Part shown: positions 1 through 13,046 of the stretch, piece by piece
How positions within the stretch are numbered: the stretch's first letter is position 1
Layout of the letters: each line of letters begins with the position of its first letter
NCBI GenBank assembly: GCA_964247055.1
Contig: OZ176058.1
Span: forward strand, 2,418,001 to 2,482,000
DNA: 64,000 nucleotides
Reading direction: 5' to 3'
Origin: Paragordius varius
Taxonomy: Eukaryota > Nematomorpha
The notes under the pieces: model-generated
Told to the model about the DNA's origin: nothing
The model's input: only the letters and a program-made list of their open reading frames with translations
The model's database searches: none
Position numbers and translations under genes: made by a program

Positions 1-468
1 TAAATTCTTTAAAAATATGATAGGAACTAAAACCGAGGCAAAATGTATTTATAACATTAATAAACCGAAATATATAAAAAAATTTAGTCAAAAAAACTTG
101 ATACCTATTTTAAGCTAAAACCGAAAGGTAAAAATTTTGTCAACGTGACTTGTGTGAAATGGAAAAATTAAAAAATAATACAAAATAAACCGTGTTTCTA
201 TCAATGAGATGTGATTTAAATAAAAAATTAGCTTTAATTTTACCCTAAAAATAAATGAAGACTATATTTTACAAATATTTTGTAAAATAAAAATGGCGTC
301 GAAGTAGTTTGACATGATTTTTAAAAACAAAATTTATAGATAATTTGGCATATTTCTATTAGAATAAAAGCATAAATTGGAATTGGGACGGTTTCCTTCT
401 GTAGTTTTTTTAAAAAACCTAACTTAAATTTAATCTGGGGTATTTAGATACCCCAGTTTGAATCGAAG
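1..468. repeat. Hairpin-ended TIR element, copy 1 (cut by window edge)
   Basis: This is the right-hand ~470 bp of a non-autonomous repeat that recurs at 36451-39747 (split) and 41492-42032 (inverted). It ends in a hairpin, CTGGGGTATTTAGATACCCC, followed by the terminal sequence AGTTTGAATCGAAG. It shares long collinear stretches with the other copies, for example AAACCGAAATATATAAAAAA, AAACCGAAAGGTAAAAATTT and AAAATGGCGTCGAAGTAGTT. No coding capacity is seen. The superfamily is not recognised. Confidence 0.75.
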
Positions 469-597
469 GAGGACCATTTCTTAAAATATAACTCATTGTT
501 TCGAATTGCAATTTATAAAATTGATATGTATATTGGTGACAATCAATTCTATATATAACAAATGTAATTAAATAGCTTATATAGAAAAAATTAAGGT

Positions 598-684
598 TTG
601 AAAAAGTATGGTTGTCTTTTAGATAAAAATATTTGTCTTTATATTTTTACGTTTTCCGTATAATTTAAGTTTTTACTGTATGTT
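598..684. repeat. TA-flanked MITE, solo right half
   Basis: The segment carries the inner-to-outer right arm typical of the family best seen at 59665-59925: AAAAAGTATGGTTGTCTTTT, then a TTTGTCTTTATATTTTTACG block, a TCCGTATAA block and a TTTTTACTGTA end. No matching left arm is seen immediately upstream, so this is half an element. Confidence 0.6.
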
Positions 685-702
685 TGTTATCTTTAAAAAT
701 TA

Positions 703-1392
703 TATATACCATTTGCACTTCAAGAGTGTCCTTGAACACTTCAAGATGGTCCTTGAACATTTCTAGTTGGTCCTTGAACATTTAAAGTTAGTTCTTGAAA
801 ACTTCAAGTTGGTCTTTTGAATTTTTTGTTTTGTTTTTAACTTTTATCAATCAAATCGTAAATAATTCATCTGTTTTATTGTTTTTAACCTATTTTCTAT
901 TATTTAACATAAATTTTAGTTCGATATCAAATTTTAATGTTTGAGAAACCGTATATCTTTTTCTTATACTAATTTTAGATATTTATGAATTTAACACGAA
1001 ATGAAATGTAAGTTTTCTGGGTTATCAATTAAAATTTTTCATTAAAAACATTTAAAAGTCAATGTTCAATTGAAAAAAAATAGTTTGAAACAAAAAAGTG
1101 GTTTTTCAATAAAAATTTTTATTTTTAATATAATAAATAAAGAAAATTAGGTTAATGAATAAAAAATAAAAAAATAAATGCAAATATTATGTTAAATCAA
1201 ATTTATAAATTTTAAGGACCAATTTGAAGTGTTAAGGACCAACTTGAATTGTTCAAGGACCAACTTGAAATGTTCAACGACCAACTTGAACTGTACAAGG
1301 ACCAACTTGAAATGTTCAAGGACCAACTTGAACTGTTCAAGGACCAACTTGAGGTTTTCAAAGACACTCTTGAATTGCAAATAATATATAAT
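703..1392. mobile_element. Fold-back element with minisatellite inverted ends (GTCC type)
   Basis: The ends are inverted repeats: TATATACCATTTGCACTTCA on the left and, on the opposite strand, a matching TTGCAATTCAAGAGTGTC on the right. Each arm is a short tandem array of a ~21-24 bp unit. The left arm (720-815) has about four units of CCTTGAACATTTCAAGTTGG type. The right arm (1213-1375) has about seven units of the complementary TTCAAGGACCAACTTGAA type. The middle is AT-rich and non-coding. Short open frames here are by-products of the repeat. The design matches the CACCC-type family found at 28661-29062 and elsewhere. Confidence 0.75.
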
Positions 1393-2422
1393 GTGATTGA
1401 CGAAATCATGCGATGTTTACAACGCTAAGTAATTTTAAGTATGGTATTAACGCTCGTTATATAAGAGGGCATCTTATTAAAATCTTGTGTCAAAATGAGT
1501 CTGATTTGAAATATAGGGCCAATTGTGTAAAAGCTAATATATACTAAAAACTAGGTTTTTTCCAGTATATACCAGCTATGTATTGAATAAAAAAATATAT
1601 TGCTTTTACTCTCCAGTACGTACTATGTTCACCAGTATTTAACAAATACCATTGATTAAACCTAGTCCTTACTGGTTTTTTAAGCTTGTAAATGGCAACA
1701 ATTTAAACTATTAATTTTTCACTTAAAATAATATCGGTTATATAATTTTTATAAAATATTTAAAAATGTTTTTTTAAATTACATAATTCATATATATATA
1801 TATATATAAATAAATATAAACATATTTATATATTTTTAAATATCATTTGTTTTATTATCAATAAGAATTTTTTACTTCTCTATTCTAAGCTTTGTGAGTA
1901 TATGAGTTCCATGTAAGTGGGTTCCTTTTTACCTTTCCAAAATTAAATAAACAAATACTCGGTTTTAATTCCTTCGTTTCTGATTTGATTTCTATTTTAA
2001 AATTATAAATAATTATAATCGGATAATCTATAAGTCATCCCAACATTATCAATCAATATTTCCGCGTCTGAATATACCGCGCCCTGTATTCTTTCTAATT
2101 ATAGGTTTTTCTGTATCAAAAATTAATGATTGCAATGTGATTTCCCAAGTTTTTAAAGTTGTTTTTATTCCAGATTTGCAATTATCGAACTTTACTTTGA
2201 TTTGCTATTTCAGTTTTCTGATTTGAGTTATGTTCATATATTTGACATTCATAATTTTAATTTCGACTTGATTTGTATTTTTTATATATATCATTTCTTT
2301 GTTTTTTTATTGAGATTGTATTACTTTTGTAAAAAAAATAATGAATTTTTTTCATGAATGTCCAAAATTATATCATTTTCTTCGGTCATTTCCTTTTTCT
2401 GTAAAATATTTAAGTTTATATA
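1393..2422. other. No gene seen
   Basis: AT-rich DNA with a short (TA)n run near 1793-1808. I see no conserved reading frame, splice-bounded exon or complete repeat element in it. Confidence 0.6.
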
Positions 2423-2430
2423 CTTTATAA

Positions 2431-3776
2431 CAGTGGTACTGACCAAAAAATATTGACGAGCCAAATAAAATATATTTTTTTCGAGGGCCATAAATCTTAT
2501 AATCTCAAATATTCCATAGCTATTTGACACATATGCACATATTTATAAACTAAATCAGCACAATAAATTTTTGCAGATCGCATTTAGCTAAAAACTCGTT
2601 TTGAACCATTTAGTTTAAAAAATTATTATTTTTGATAACAACATTTATTTTGATATTAACCAATAATTTTGACAAATTTGGTCTCGCTACATGACAAGTC
2701 AGTCCTAATACGTCGTCCATATGAGCATCGGTTAAGCTATTTCTGTGTGTATTCTTGGCATATTTCATTTATAAATATGCCGTCACAACCATGTAAGTTG
2801 AGGGAAAAACAGTTAGGATAATTTGAGCAAATTGGAATCATTTTCTAAAATCTAAGAATTTATTAATGATATGCGCTGATCCAAACCGAAATTTTCAAGT
2901 TGCCTAATATTATATCCAAAAGCCATGGATTTTCAACGTTTAAGCAATTTTTTATATTTTATTCTTAAAATCTAAATCTTCACCTCATTATATAAAAATC
3001 TTAAATGGTTGTCTATTGTCAAATTAATCTCCGCGGTAAATTCCATATTTTCTTCATGAATCGTGGGACATAGAAGATTTTTCTTTCGAGTATAATTCCT
3101 TATTTTATATTTTTTTCTTTCCTCATGATTTTCTGATGGATTGTGAAATGTCTTTCAATTTTGTAGTTTTTATGATTATGTTGTCCTTACATATATGGCA
3201 GGTAACAACATTTTTAAACGACAATTTTTTTCCATTCTTTTTTAAGGGAGCAATTTTCATCGGATAATTTACGTTTTTTAGCATAAGATGTCCTCATTTA
3301 TGTTTAAATATTATGTAAATTTTCTCAAAAAAATAGAAACATAATTTGATTCAAGCTATAAAAAAGCAGGTCGAAATTTAATGATGATTTGAAAAATATT
3401 TTATGGGGATGAGTTATAAAAAATGATGCAGGATAGCAATGAAAAGAATATGTATATGCAAGGGTAAAAGGCTTGCTTAAACACAAAAAAGGAATGCAAT
3501 AAAAATTTCAAAATAGAATACAGAAACAGATACAACGTGTGCCAAAATTTGAAATCATTTTAATTTAAGGAATTTTACTTCATTTCAAATTGGGTAAAAA
3601 ATAAAAATTGCCAAAATTAAATCTAAAGAAATAAATTAATATTAAAATAAACGAAAATTCGTTTATGTGTATTTTAAAAATTCATCAATTAAAACAAAAG
3701 TAATATGGTCAGAGGGCAATTTTAAAGCACTCTTAGGGCCGCATGCGGCCCAGGGGCCGCGGTTTGAGTACCAGTG
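2431..3776 (-). mobile_element. hAT-type DNA transposon, decayed, with 8-bp target duplication
   Basis: The element begins CAGTGGTACTGACC and ends GGTTTGAGTACCAGTG, the imperfect CAGTGG/CCACTG-like inverted ends usual for hAT transposons. It is flanked on both sides by the identical octamer CTTTATAA (2423-2430 and 3777-3784), and hAT elements make 8-bp duplications. On the minus strand about 2650-2755 one frame reads LTDAHMDDVLGLTCHVARPN, which resembles the C-terminal end of hAT transposases of the ZMYM/GTF2IRD2/EPM2AIP1 kind (LTDxHLxxxL). The rest of the ~1.3 kb carries no long frame, so the transposase is a pseudogene. The GC-rich right end (AGGGCCGCATGCGGCCC) stands out from the flanks. 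Confidence 0.85.
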
Positions 3777-4007
3777 CTTTATAATGACCTTATAATATAA
3801 ACATTTAAATTTTATATAAATTTTGAAATGAATATTTTTGAATGTGGCTATTTTCTATATAAAACGCCACCGATTTATTCAAATTCTAGTTGTGACTATG
3901 ATAAAATGATCTTTTCATATTTTCTATAGGTTAAAATTATATATATCTTTAATTTAGAGCCTACAACAAGTAAAAAGAACATATTTAAAATTTATCTTTT
4001 ACCGTTA

Positions 4008-4883
4008 TTGACGTTACTTGTAGTCTCCATTTATTATTGGTGGCCAAGAAGACGAACCAATGAATCTCCTCACGCTAGCATTGCCAATTTATCCATAGAA
4101 AAATACAATGATAATATTAAATTCGAAGATTACCTCGAGTATATTAACAACGTATTTGAGGCAAATATTCCGGTAAACGAAAAAACGCGTAAATCAACTA
4201 TACTAGCATATGGCGGATTCATGATAATAAGAAAGATTAACCAACGCCTATACCCCAAGAAAATGAAAAACGCCACGTGGGCGGAAATTTCGGAAACGGG
4301 AAAAAAATATTCAACCCGACGAAATCGAAATTCCAAAGCCGGTTTGAATTTTATAGGCTGGTACGCAACGATGGTGAAAGTTTCACGCAATTCCTTGAAC
4401 GTGTCAAGATAGTAGCAGAAGAAGCTCAATTCAATGAAGCCATAGAACAGCGTATACGTGATGCGTTCGTAATAGGACTGCGACAACCTCAACTAGAGAT
4501 GGATATCCATTCCAGGTACCCAGATGCTTTGATAAACGGTATTCCTGGCCCATTAGAAACTCGTAGATCTCCCACTAGCATATGAGGCTGCTAGGGCTGG
4601 ATTACAGAATAACAATAATAGTAATAACAATAGCAATCGATATAGTAAAAGCTATAATAATATCAATCGGTTACAACATTATAAATCCAATCGACAAACA
4701 ATGATAAAATCTTCTACTACATGTAAATATTGCGGCACCACACACCCACCCAACAAGTGTCCAGCCTGGAGACGATCCTGCAACAAATGCGGAAAGCTGT
4801 TTCATTTTGCTAGGATGTGTGTGGCCAAGAGACAAAGACCCATAGAAAAAGCTTATCTTTCCAATTTACATATAAATGGGTAA
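4008..4883 (+). mobile_element. Gypsy-like LTR retrotransposon fossil, gag region
   Basis: Overlapping plus-strand frames resemble a Gypsy-type Gag. A capsid-like stretch (SFTQFLERVKIVAEEA, later RIRDAFVIGLRQPQLE) precedes a paired zinc-knuckle-like cysteine cluster near 4716-4830 (CKYCGTTHPPNKC, then CNKCGKLFHFARMC). The copy is broken in several places. No reverse transcriptase or integrase and no LTR pair were recognised around it. The same cysteine-cluster style occurs in the small LTR element at 11847-13330, so the two probably belong to the same lineage. This is the older and more decayed of the two. Confidence 0.75.
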
Positions 4884-5564
4884 AATAGGATAATATTAAT
4901 ACCTAAACAACTGTTATACGGTTTTTATTTACTAACTCTCAAACTCCACAACATGTTAGTTCGCTTATAGTAACCGGTGCACATTAAAGCAATTTGAAAA
5001 TAAATTTATATTTTCCTTAACGATCCAGGATTATCTTTGTCACTCATTGACTCTTTTATTAGTTTAATTCAATGGCGCTCAGTCCGAGTTCCTAAAAGTA
5101 CTTTTTTTTACTTATTAATCTGATAATTTTTTAGAGGATTATTATTTGAAAATGTGTCAAAAAGCATATTTTTTTCTGTAGTGCCCCAAATAATTAAAAG
5201 GTGATGACAAACTCACATCTTTGTGGTAGAAAATTTACCGGTAAGACCGTAATGGGTAGCAAACAGCATATGATAGCAAAATTATCATGTCATTAGAAAT
5301 TCCACAAGATATGTCATACATTTATATTTTTTTAGGATTTATTGGCCTAAGGCTTAAATTTAAATTTACCGATAATTGATTATCAGTTCTGTCATAGTGG
5401 CTTTAACATATATTAGTCATTTTTGTGCATTAAGGATAAAATTGATTGTAATTGGGTGTTTTATTGATAACTTGGTATATCTCCTTATGGGAAAAGCATT
5501 GAAGGCACCCCATAGATGGAGAGCTTAAGCTGATCACTCGAAAATCGAAATAAAAAGGTGTCAC

Positions 5565-5655
5565 ATGTAGAGTAATTGAATTAAAATTATACGGACAAAA
5601 AGTAAAAATATAAAGATGTATATTATTTTCTAAAAGGCAATTAACCATACTATTA
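5565..5655. repeat. TA-flanked MITE, left half in tandem copy 1
   Basis: The left-arm signature AAATTATACGGACAAAAAGT followed by AAAATATAAAGA and a GGCAATTAACCATACTATT block matches the left arm of the 59665-59925 element. The matching right arm is not evident in this tandem copy, whereas tandem copies 2-4 have both arms. Confidence 0.5.
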
Positions 5656-6112
5656 ATTTTCGAATCACCACTTTGATACTTTTTACACTTTTGTTGGGCT
5701 TTACATAAAGATACAGGATTACGTCCAAAAATATCGAATTAGTTAGTTATTTGAAACAAAACAAATAAAGGTAACAAATAACAAACTTGATAATTATAAA
5801 TAATATTTGTAAAAAAGCAGATAATATCTATAAATTTTATATATATCTTTTCGTCCCTGCTAATGAGGTGCCATCTAATTAATGGTTAGTAAAATTACGC
5901 ATAACTTATTTCATTAGTTTTAAAGTGTTAAAAAAATTAGTTGAGTTAAAAATGTATTAATATTATTAAATTATTTTGTTGTAAAAAATGGTGGTTTATG
6001 GTTCAAAATACCATGTTAGATTCGATATATAATTTGTTTAAAAAATGTATGTAAAAATACCCATATTAGCTTGTTTATATAATTTAATTGTTAAGAAGGG
6101 GTTGATTATTAA

Positions 6113-6406
6113 ATAGTAAAATTTAATAATACGGACAAAATGTGAAAATATATAGACAAATATTTTTATCTAAAAGACAACCATACTTTAAAAACCTAAA
6201 TGTTTCCCTTATAAGCTACTTAGTTACGATTCTAAAATATAGAATTAATTAGGTTAGTATTAGATATCTTTATTTCACACTTTGCCATTAAAAACAATGA
6301 GTTATATTGAAATAAATCAAGATATAAAAAATATAGTTGTCTTACAGAAAAAAATATTTGTCTTTATATTTTTACGTTTTGTCCGTATAAGTTCAGTTTT
6401 TACTCT
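6113..6406. mobile_element. TA-flanked MITE, both arms
   Basis: The left arm (AATACGGACAAAATGTGAAA ... AAAGACAACCATACTTTAAA) and the right arm (TTTGTCTTTATATTTTTACG, TTTTGTCCGTATAAG) are inverted repeats of about 85 bp enclosing ~120 bp of AT-rich DNA. It is the same family as 59665-59925. Non-coding. Confidence 0.7.
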
Positions 6407-9400
6407 AACATTATTAGTCGGGTTAAGAACACGGTTAATTGATTGGTATTATATATTTGATTGAAAAAACTGATGAAGTTTAAATAAAAGAAAAGAACAG
6501 AATGTTGAAGGAGAGCTTTATAGTGATAAAGAAGAGAAAATAATGAATATAAAATATAAATCAGTCATGTGCAAATCAAATAGCTTTACGGACCGCATTG
6601 CATATATATGCGGGCATAGTAATATATTGAATTTTTAGGATAAAATGATAAAATGCAAAATAACAATTTTTTTATATAAACTTTTTTTAGTAAAATTCTT
6701 TAATATATATTAATTTTTCTGAAACTATGTGACAATATTTTCGCATATTATGGAATTCTATTTATATACTATCGCTAAAATTTTTCTTAAAAATTAATAT
6801 TATATTTTTTTTTCCAATTTTTTATATTTATAATTTTTATATGTTCGGTAAACAGTAATAGAAAATTCATTAAATAATTTCAATTATTGCTGATTTTACA
6901 TAGTTTAATAAATAATTTGGTTGACAAATAGTATTATCCCATAGCTTAGGTAAAATTTTTTTTTAAAAAAATAATTTACTGATAAAAATATTGATATTAG
7001 AGCCTATTTAATCTAATTTAATGTAAAAGTAGAAGTAAAATGTTGAAAATACTTTATCTTCTTAATAAAATTTAATTTTTAGAAAAGTAATGGATGATCG
7101 TTGTAAACTATATGATATTAATTATCTTATTTTTTAAAGTAATCCCTGATAAAAAATAAAAATAGACTAGTAAATAAAATCAAATTGTAAATTAATTATT
7201 GAAATACGCATATTAATATAATAAAATTTATCAAAAAACAGTGAGTAATGTTTAAAAGATTAATTTTAGACTGGATAATTCAATATTAATATACCTATTT
7301 TAGACTAGTGTATTAAATTTGATGAATGTTGATTAGAGATATCCAACTAAGCCTGATCACTTTACGATAAAATTAAAATACGGATATAACCTAAAAAAAT
7401 AAAAAAAATTCAAAACAAAACCAACCAAACCTATAATATCAATTTCAGCAATTTAATCAAAAATGTTAATAGGCAAAATTTTCCATTTTCTCTAATTTAT
7501 ACTTCAATAATTAAAATTATAAGTTATATTTAAAAAGTCAAGGGAACTAAAAAATCGGTAATTTAAAAAAGATAATCCTTGTGTTTATAAATTTTGTCTC
7601 TATAATCATTTTTTTCTTAATAATTTAAAATGAAGAAAAAATTTATAATAGTATACGCGGCAGCAATCATGGGTGATTTTTTTATTAACACTAGAATATA
7701 AAACAAGATTTTTTTAATCTATACCATTTTAATACGAGCTTATTCTAAATTGTGTCTTTATAATTTTATTAAAATATAAAAACAAACATGGTATAATTAT
7801 ATATATTATGAGTTAAACGCCATCTAAATAACTATAAAAATTGAGAATAGAAAGTTGTAGTTTGGTTTATAGATTGCATTTACAGTAATATTTTATGCAG
7901 ACAAAACTTAAAATAATAACAGATATATTTTTTCAAAAAACGGACTTGGTAAAATCTAGACCATGGATTTAAATTGCAAAGTATAGAACAAAGAATTACA
8001 ATTAGTATTGTGAAATAAAAAAAATTATTTATATCAGTATATCTAAGGTTTAAAAAGTATGGTTATCTTTTACAAAAAATAATTGTCTTTATGTTTTACA
8101 TTTTAGCTGTAAAATTGTTTTTTACACTTTCGATATCTTTTTTTCAAATTTTGAATTTATTTTTAAAAGTCTTTGACATATAAAAAATAAAATCGTAATT
8201 GGATTATTAAATTTATATAAAAAAGGGTAAAATTAAAAAAATTCAATCATCTTGGGTACATAAATCAGAGTTTGCAGTGAGCCCTTTAACAAAAAACCTC
8301 GAATTATTAATTTTAAAACACATTTTAATATCAATCTTATTAAAAATGTACAGTTAAGCATCTTCTTTACTACCTATTATGTGTCCTTTTTATCAGGTCA
8401 TTTAATTATTAAAAGTTTTTACTGATTGCAGATTGGATTTTTTTATTTTAGTTAATGTACTTTTAAACAGTCGAAAACAAAAATTAACCGATCTGAAGGC
8501 TTTGAGAGATATATTTCGGATGTTTTATATCCAGAGAACAAGTATTTGTAATAATATAAAAGCTTAAAAGTAATACTAAAAAGTATCTTGAGTGGCCTTC
8601 AAAAAATGGTAATATCCAAACTAAATAAAATTGAAAGAATTAATTAGAAAAATGGGTGAAGAAAAGGGCAGTACAAAAAAGATTTCCAATCTGCATATAA
8701 ATGGGTAAAATAGGATAATATTAAAACCTAAACAACTGGTAATACTAAATTTTAAATTCCACAACATATTAAATCGCTTATAGGAACCGGAAAACATTAA
8801 AGCAAATTAGATGGGTCTTAAGTCACCCATAAAATAAATATAAGTTTTCCTTAACGCTTCATTATTTGTCACTCATTGACTCTTCTATCTTTAGTCTAAT
8901 TCATGGTGCTCAAGCCGAGGTCCTAAAAGTACTTTTTTTTCACTTATTAATCTGATTTATTTTTTTTGGAGTATCATTATTTGAAAATGTGTCAAAAAGC
9001 ATATTTTTTTCTGTAGTGCTCCAAATAAATTAAAAGGGAATGTCAAACCCATTTCTGTTTCACATCTTTGTGGATATTAAACTTACCTGTAAGACCGTAA
9101 TGGGTTTCGATTGCAGTTGTCAAGACAGCAAATAATAGTATATAAGTATATAAGTAGAAATTCGGCATGATTATAAAATGTTTTGTCAAACATTTAAATT
9201 TTTTTAGGATTTATTGGCCTAAGGCTTAAATTTATAATTATCAATATTTAACATATATTAGCTTTATTGTGCATTAAGAATAAAATTGATTCTAATTGGG
9301 TGTTTTATTGATTACTTGGCATATCTCCTTACGGGAGGCATCAAAAATTGGTATTGGTATTCTGGTTTTATTTAAAATTCAATTAATGTATTCATAAATA

Positions 9401-9504
9401 TTAGTAGTAATGTTTTGGCTTAAATCACAGGGGACTCATTGAAGGCACTCCTCAGACGGGGAGCTTAAGCTGGCTTTAATTATAATAGAAAGGTGTTTAT
9501 TGTC

Positions 9505-9776
9505 GAGTAAAAATAAAAATTATACGAACAAAAAGTAAAAATAAAAAGTTGAATATTATTTTATAAAAGGCAACCAACCATATCATTTAAATTTTGATTT
9601 GTTTTAAATATAAATCATTCTGATTACAAAATAATAAAGAGATATGTATATTGATAAAAAATCAATTAATACAATCGTAGTTAAATGGGAAAAATTATGT
9701 TTGAAAAAAGTGTGGTTTCCTTTAGTATAGTCTTTATATTTTTATGAATTGTCCCTATAAATTCGATTTTTTGTGA
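9505..9776. mobile_element. TA-flanked MITE in tandem copy 2
   Basis: The left arm AAATTATACGAACAAAAAGT with a GGCAACCAACCATATC block and the right arm GTCTTTATATTTTTATGAAT plus TGTCCCTATAAATTCGATTT are the usual inverted arms. The same element sits at the equivalent place in copy 3 (about 16,238-16,500) and copy 4 (about 21,490-21,730), so it was present before the tandem amplification. Confidence 0.6.
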
Positions 9777-11846
9777 TTATTATTATTCTATCATTAATCA
9801 TAAAATTTTAATTTCACAGTCTACAAATATCGTGTTGGACATCCTTGGTTTATTACTAATAATATTATATTTCTAATTTTGTGTCCAATTTTTTATATTT
9901 ATTTTTGTTTTTTACGTTTGACAAAAATTACTAACAGTGATAAATTTCATGTTTAAATAATTTTTATTGTTAATAGAGATTAAAATATAATTTGATTGTT
10001 GTCCAATTGTAGATTTTTTAATACACTGCCATAGCTTAGGTAATATAATTTTATTGAAAAATAATTATTTACTGATAAAAATGTTTGTTAAAAATACTTT
10101 GCTATCCTTGTTAATAAAATTTAATTTTTAGGAAAGTAATGGATGATCGTTGTAAACTATATTATATTTATTATCTTGTTTTTTAAAGAGTCGTTGATAA
10201 AAAAAATAAAAATAGACAAAAAATTTTAAAAAAAATTTAAAAACAAACCAACCAAACCTATAATATCCTCGATTTCAGCAGCTAAACAATTTAATTAAAA
10301 TTGTAAATACGCAGAATTTTTCCATTTTACATCTCTTAACTTCAATGATTAAAACTATAAGTTATATTTGAAAACTTAGGTAGTAAAAAATGTAGCGGTC
10401 ATCAAAAAAAATTTATCTTTGTGTTTATAAATTTTGTTTTTATAATTTTGATTTTTAGTGTATGATTTGATTATGGTTTAAACAAGGAAATGATCATAAA
10501 ATATCTAAATTGTTAAAATTATTAATTATTTGATATTAGATTGAAAGTAATGTTGTGATAAAGTAGAAAATTCTTGAAAATATCCAGCTGGTATATTTAA
10601 TTTCATTTTAAAAAGTGACCGTGTACTAAAAATTAGTTAATATAAATTGATAAAAAATATTGTTAATTGTTAAAAATATTAATTTTTGACTGGTTATATA
10701 ACCTAAATAGGTAATTTTTGAAAAATTTATATTGGTTTAAAATTTGATTGTTTTAAATAGTAATCACTGTTTATATACCAATATTAGAAGTTACTATTGA
10801 ATAAGGCTGCTCTGGGGTTATGAAAAGTATCCGATTGAACTACAAATATGAAATCCGATAGATAAATGTATCAGGATTATTAATGTGCTTTTGTCCCTTT
10901 TTGCGTGATTTAAGTTTATTTACTTTTTTTATAAGTCCACCATAGCGAACATTTTAATAATTTTTTTTGATGAAATATCAATAAACCATTTTAAAAACTA
11001 TTATTATAATAAATCTTAACTGAGTTATAAATCGAAAATTAATTATATAAATTTTTAATCGCAGGCATCGAAATTCATAGATTTTTGCACTGCTAGAAAT
11101 GGGACTATTTCCGATAAACCCAAAAATGCTGATATTACACGATATCACTTTAAAATATATGCTAATTTATAACATCTAGAAGAGAAATATTTTAAAATTA
11201 TGGGTCGGGTGATAAAAAAACTTTTTTGACGACTTGCAAGTTTTTCACATGGCTTGCTTTCATGTGATAAAAAAAATAACATTACATGACTTAAGTCAAG
11301 CAAGAAAACTTAATTTGGAGGTGATAAAAAATCATATGATCAAGTAAAACTTAAAGATTTTGCAAGGGTGGTGTAGGGCACACTTGACAGATTTAAAAAT
11401 ATGGATAAAATTTTTTTGGAAACTATTTATGTATAAAATTTAGGATTTATATGTAATTCAAACTTTTGTTAATGCTATAAATTGTTAATTTGATAAATTT
11501 TGGCTAATTAATCTATTCATCGGGTGGATACAAAAGAGGATAATATGGAAAAATTCTGCTAATATTGAATGACATGGCATATAAAAATATGGTAAATATA
11601 TCAATACCGTGACCGCGAAAAAATTTGATTCTCAAAAATTTCTTAAGATCAATAATTAAATATTAATCTTGTGAAATTTCAAATCTTCGTTAACGCTAAA
11701 GGTTACTTCACTATTAACTAATTAAAAGAATTTATATATCATAAATCTATTTCGTATGTAGTGATAATCAATTAAAAATAATGTGTATATTGTAATAAAC
11801 ATCTCCCAATTATATTTGCAAATGGACTTCAAACAAAATGAGTAGT

Positions 11847-12130
11847 TGTTATGCAAATCTGGAAGATATACTTTATTTTTATATCATAATTCTATGGATT
11901 ACATGCAAATGTGAAATACATATCATAACTTTCACCGTTATCTGAATTGTATTATTTTCTATATTTTTTGTGTAATATGTAAATATTATAATCTTTGTTA
12001 CTTGAAATTTTATTGATATAATGCAAATCACGGACAGTTAAAATTGCTATATATACACCTTAAAAAACCAAATAAAGAATTCAGTTCATTTCACATTTCT
12101 TATATTATCTCTGTATCGTACAAAATAACA
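11847..12130 (+). repeat. 5' LTR of the small Gypsy-type element
   Basis: A 284-bp direct repeat of 13047-13330. It contains AATAAAG near its 3' end, a possible polyadenylation signal, and a TATATATA box-like run upstream of it. It begins TGTTA and ends TAACA, the short inverted ends usual for LTRs. Confidence 0.9.
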
Positions 12131-13046
12131 ACTGGTGGCAATTCGAGTATCGAACTAATCTAACAACTAATCTAACACAACAGTGGAACCTCCGGGTTCC
12201 AAACTCGGATGGGGAGTTAGAGTCCAAAGTTCCACAACCATGACAATGTCAATTGCCAATATTACCAGCATGTCCAGTAAAAAATTTAATGATAATACCA
12301 ATTAGAACAATGGTAATAATTTTTCGATCACAACAATCAACCTCTGACACATTCGCGCAAGGGTTATGGGAGTGTTCATGGGCCAAACAAATGCCCCGCC
12401 TGGAACCGCAATTGCAAATGCGGAAAACCTAACCACTTCGCTAATGTAGATCAAACTGCCAAAAAAATGTTCAACCGCCATTGCACTGAAAGCGAACGGG
12501 CTAATAATCTATAGAAACTTTGAAATCATTATCAACAAATGGCTGGGGAGGACTCCCACATCATTCAACAATTGATGGATGGGTAAGTAAGAATTGGCGC
12601 GGACAAACTTGTGATAAGATTGATCGGTAAGACGCCTACCTCCCCAGGCCGAGTTAAAGCTACACCTCGACGATTTCAACAATAAGAGGATGTGTCAGTT
12701 ACAAAATGACACTGTTTAGATTCGTTACAGCGCCCATAGTATATCAGTGCGCCTGGACCAGTTTCAAAGGAATGGTCTAGGGTGGCAGGCAGAGATCAAA
12801 GGAAACACGTCGACACACATAACATAGGATGTTATCTTTCAAAATTCGTCGACACACCCACGATACCGGTCACTTAAATAATAGTAATGACAATGATAAT
12901 GATACAATAAATGATAATAATAATAATGAAAGTAGTAATGATAACATTAATAGCAATAATGACAACATCAAGGTAAATCTGCACGAGCGTCGTTACCCCG
13001 AGAGAATTCGGCGGAAGCCGGTCGGGTTCTCTTAAGGGGGAAGTGA

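Larger units (their letters stand above)
4860..7650. repeat. Tandem ~5.2-kb unit, copy 1 (partial)
   Basis: First and shortest of about four head-to-tail copies. Shared anchors are ATAAATGGGTAAAATAGGAT (4871), a run containing GTGTCAAAAAGCATATTTTT (about 5155), GGATTTATTGGCCTAAGG (5334), CATAGCTTAGG (6942) and a block containing GGATGATCGTTGTAAACTA (7091). It starts where the Gypsy gag fossil ends, and a scrap resembling a retropepsin active-site region follows, so the unit itself may contain decayed retroelement sequence. No host gene is seen. The short frames at 5430-5648 and 6282-6464 lie in repeat sequence. Confidence 0.7.

Noticed and set aside
1192-1409. Minus-strand repetitive frames (QFKLVLEQFKLVLEHFK type)
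   Set aside because: They are translations of the minisatellite arm of the fold-back element at 703-1392.
4130-4492. Minus-strand 120-codon frame
   Set aside because: Antisense shadow of the Gypsy gag fossil.
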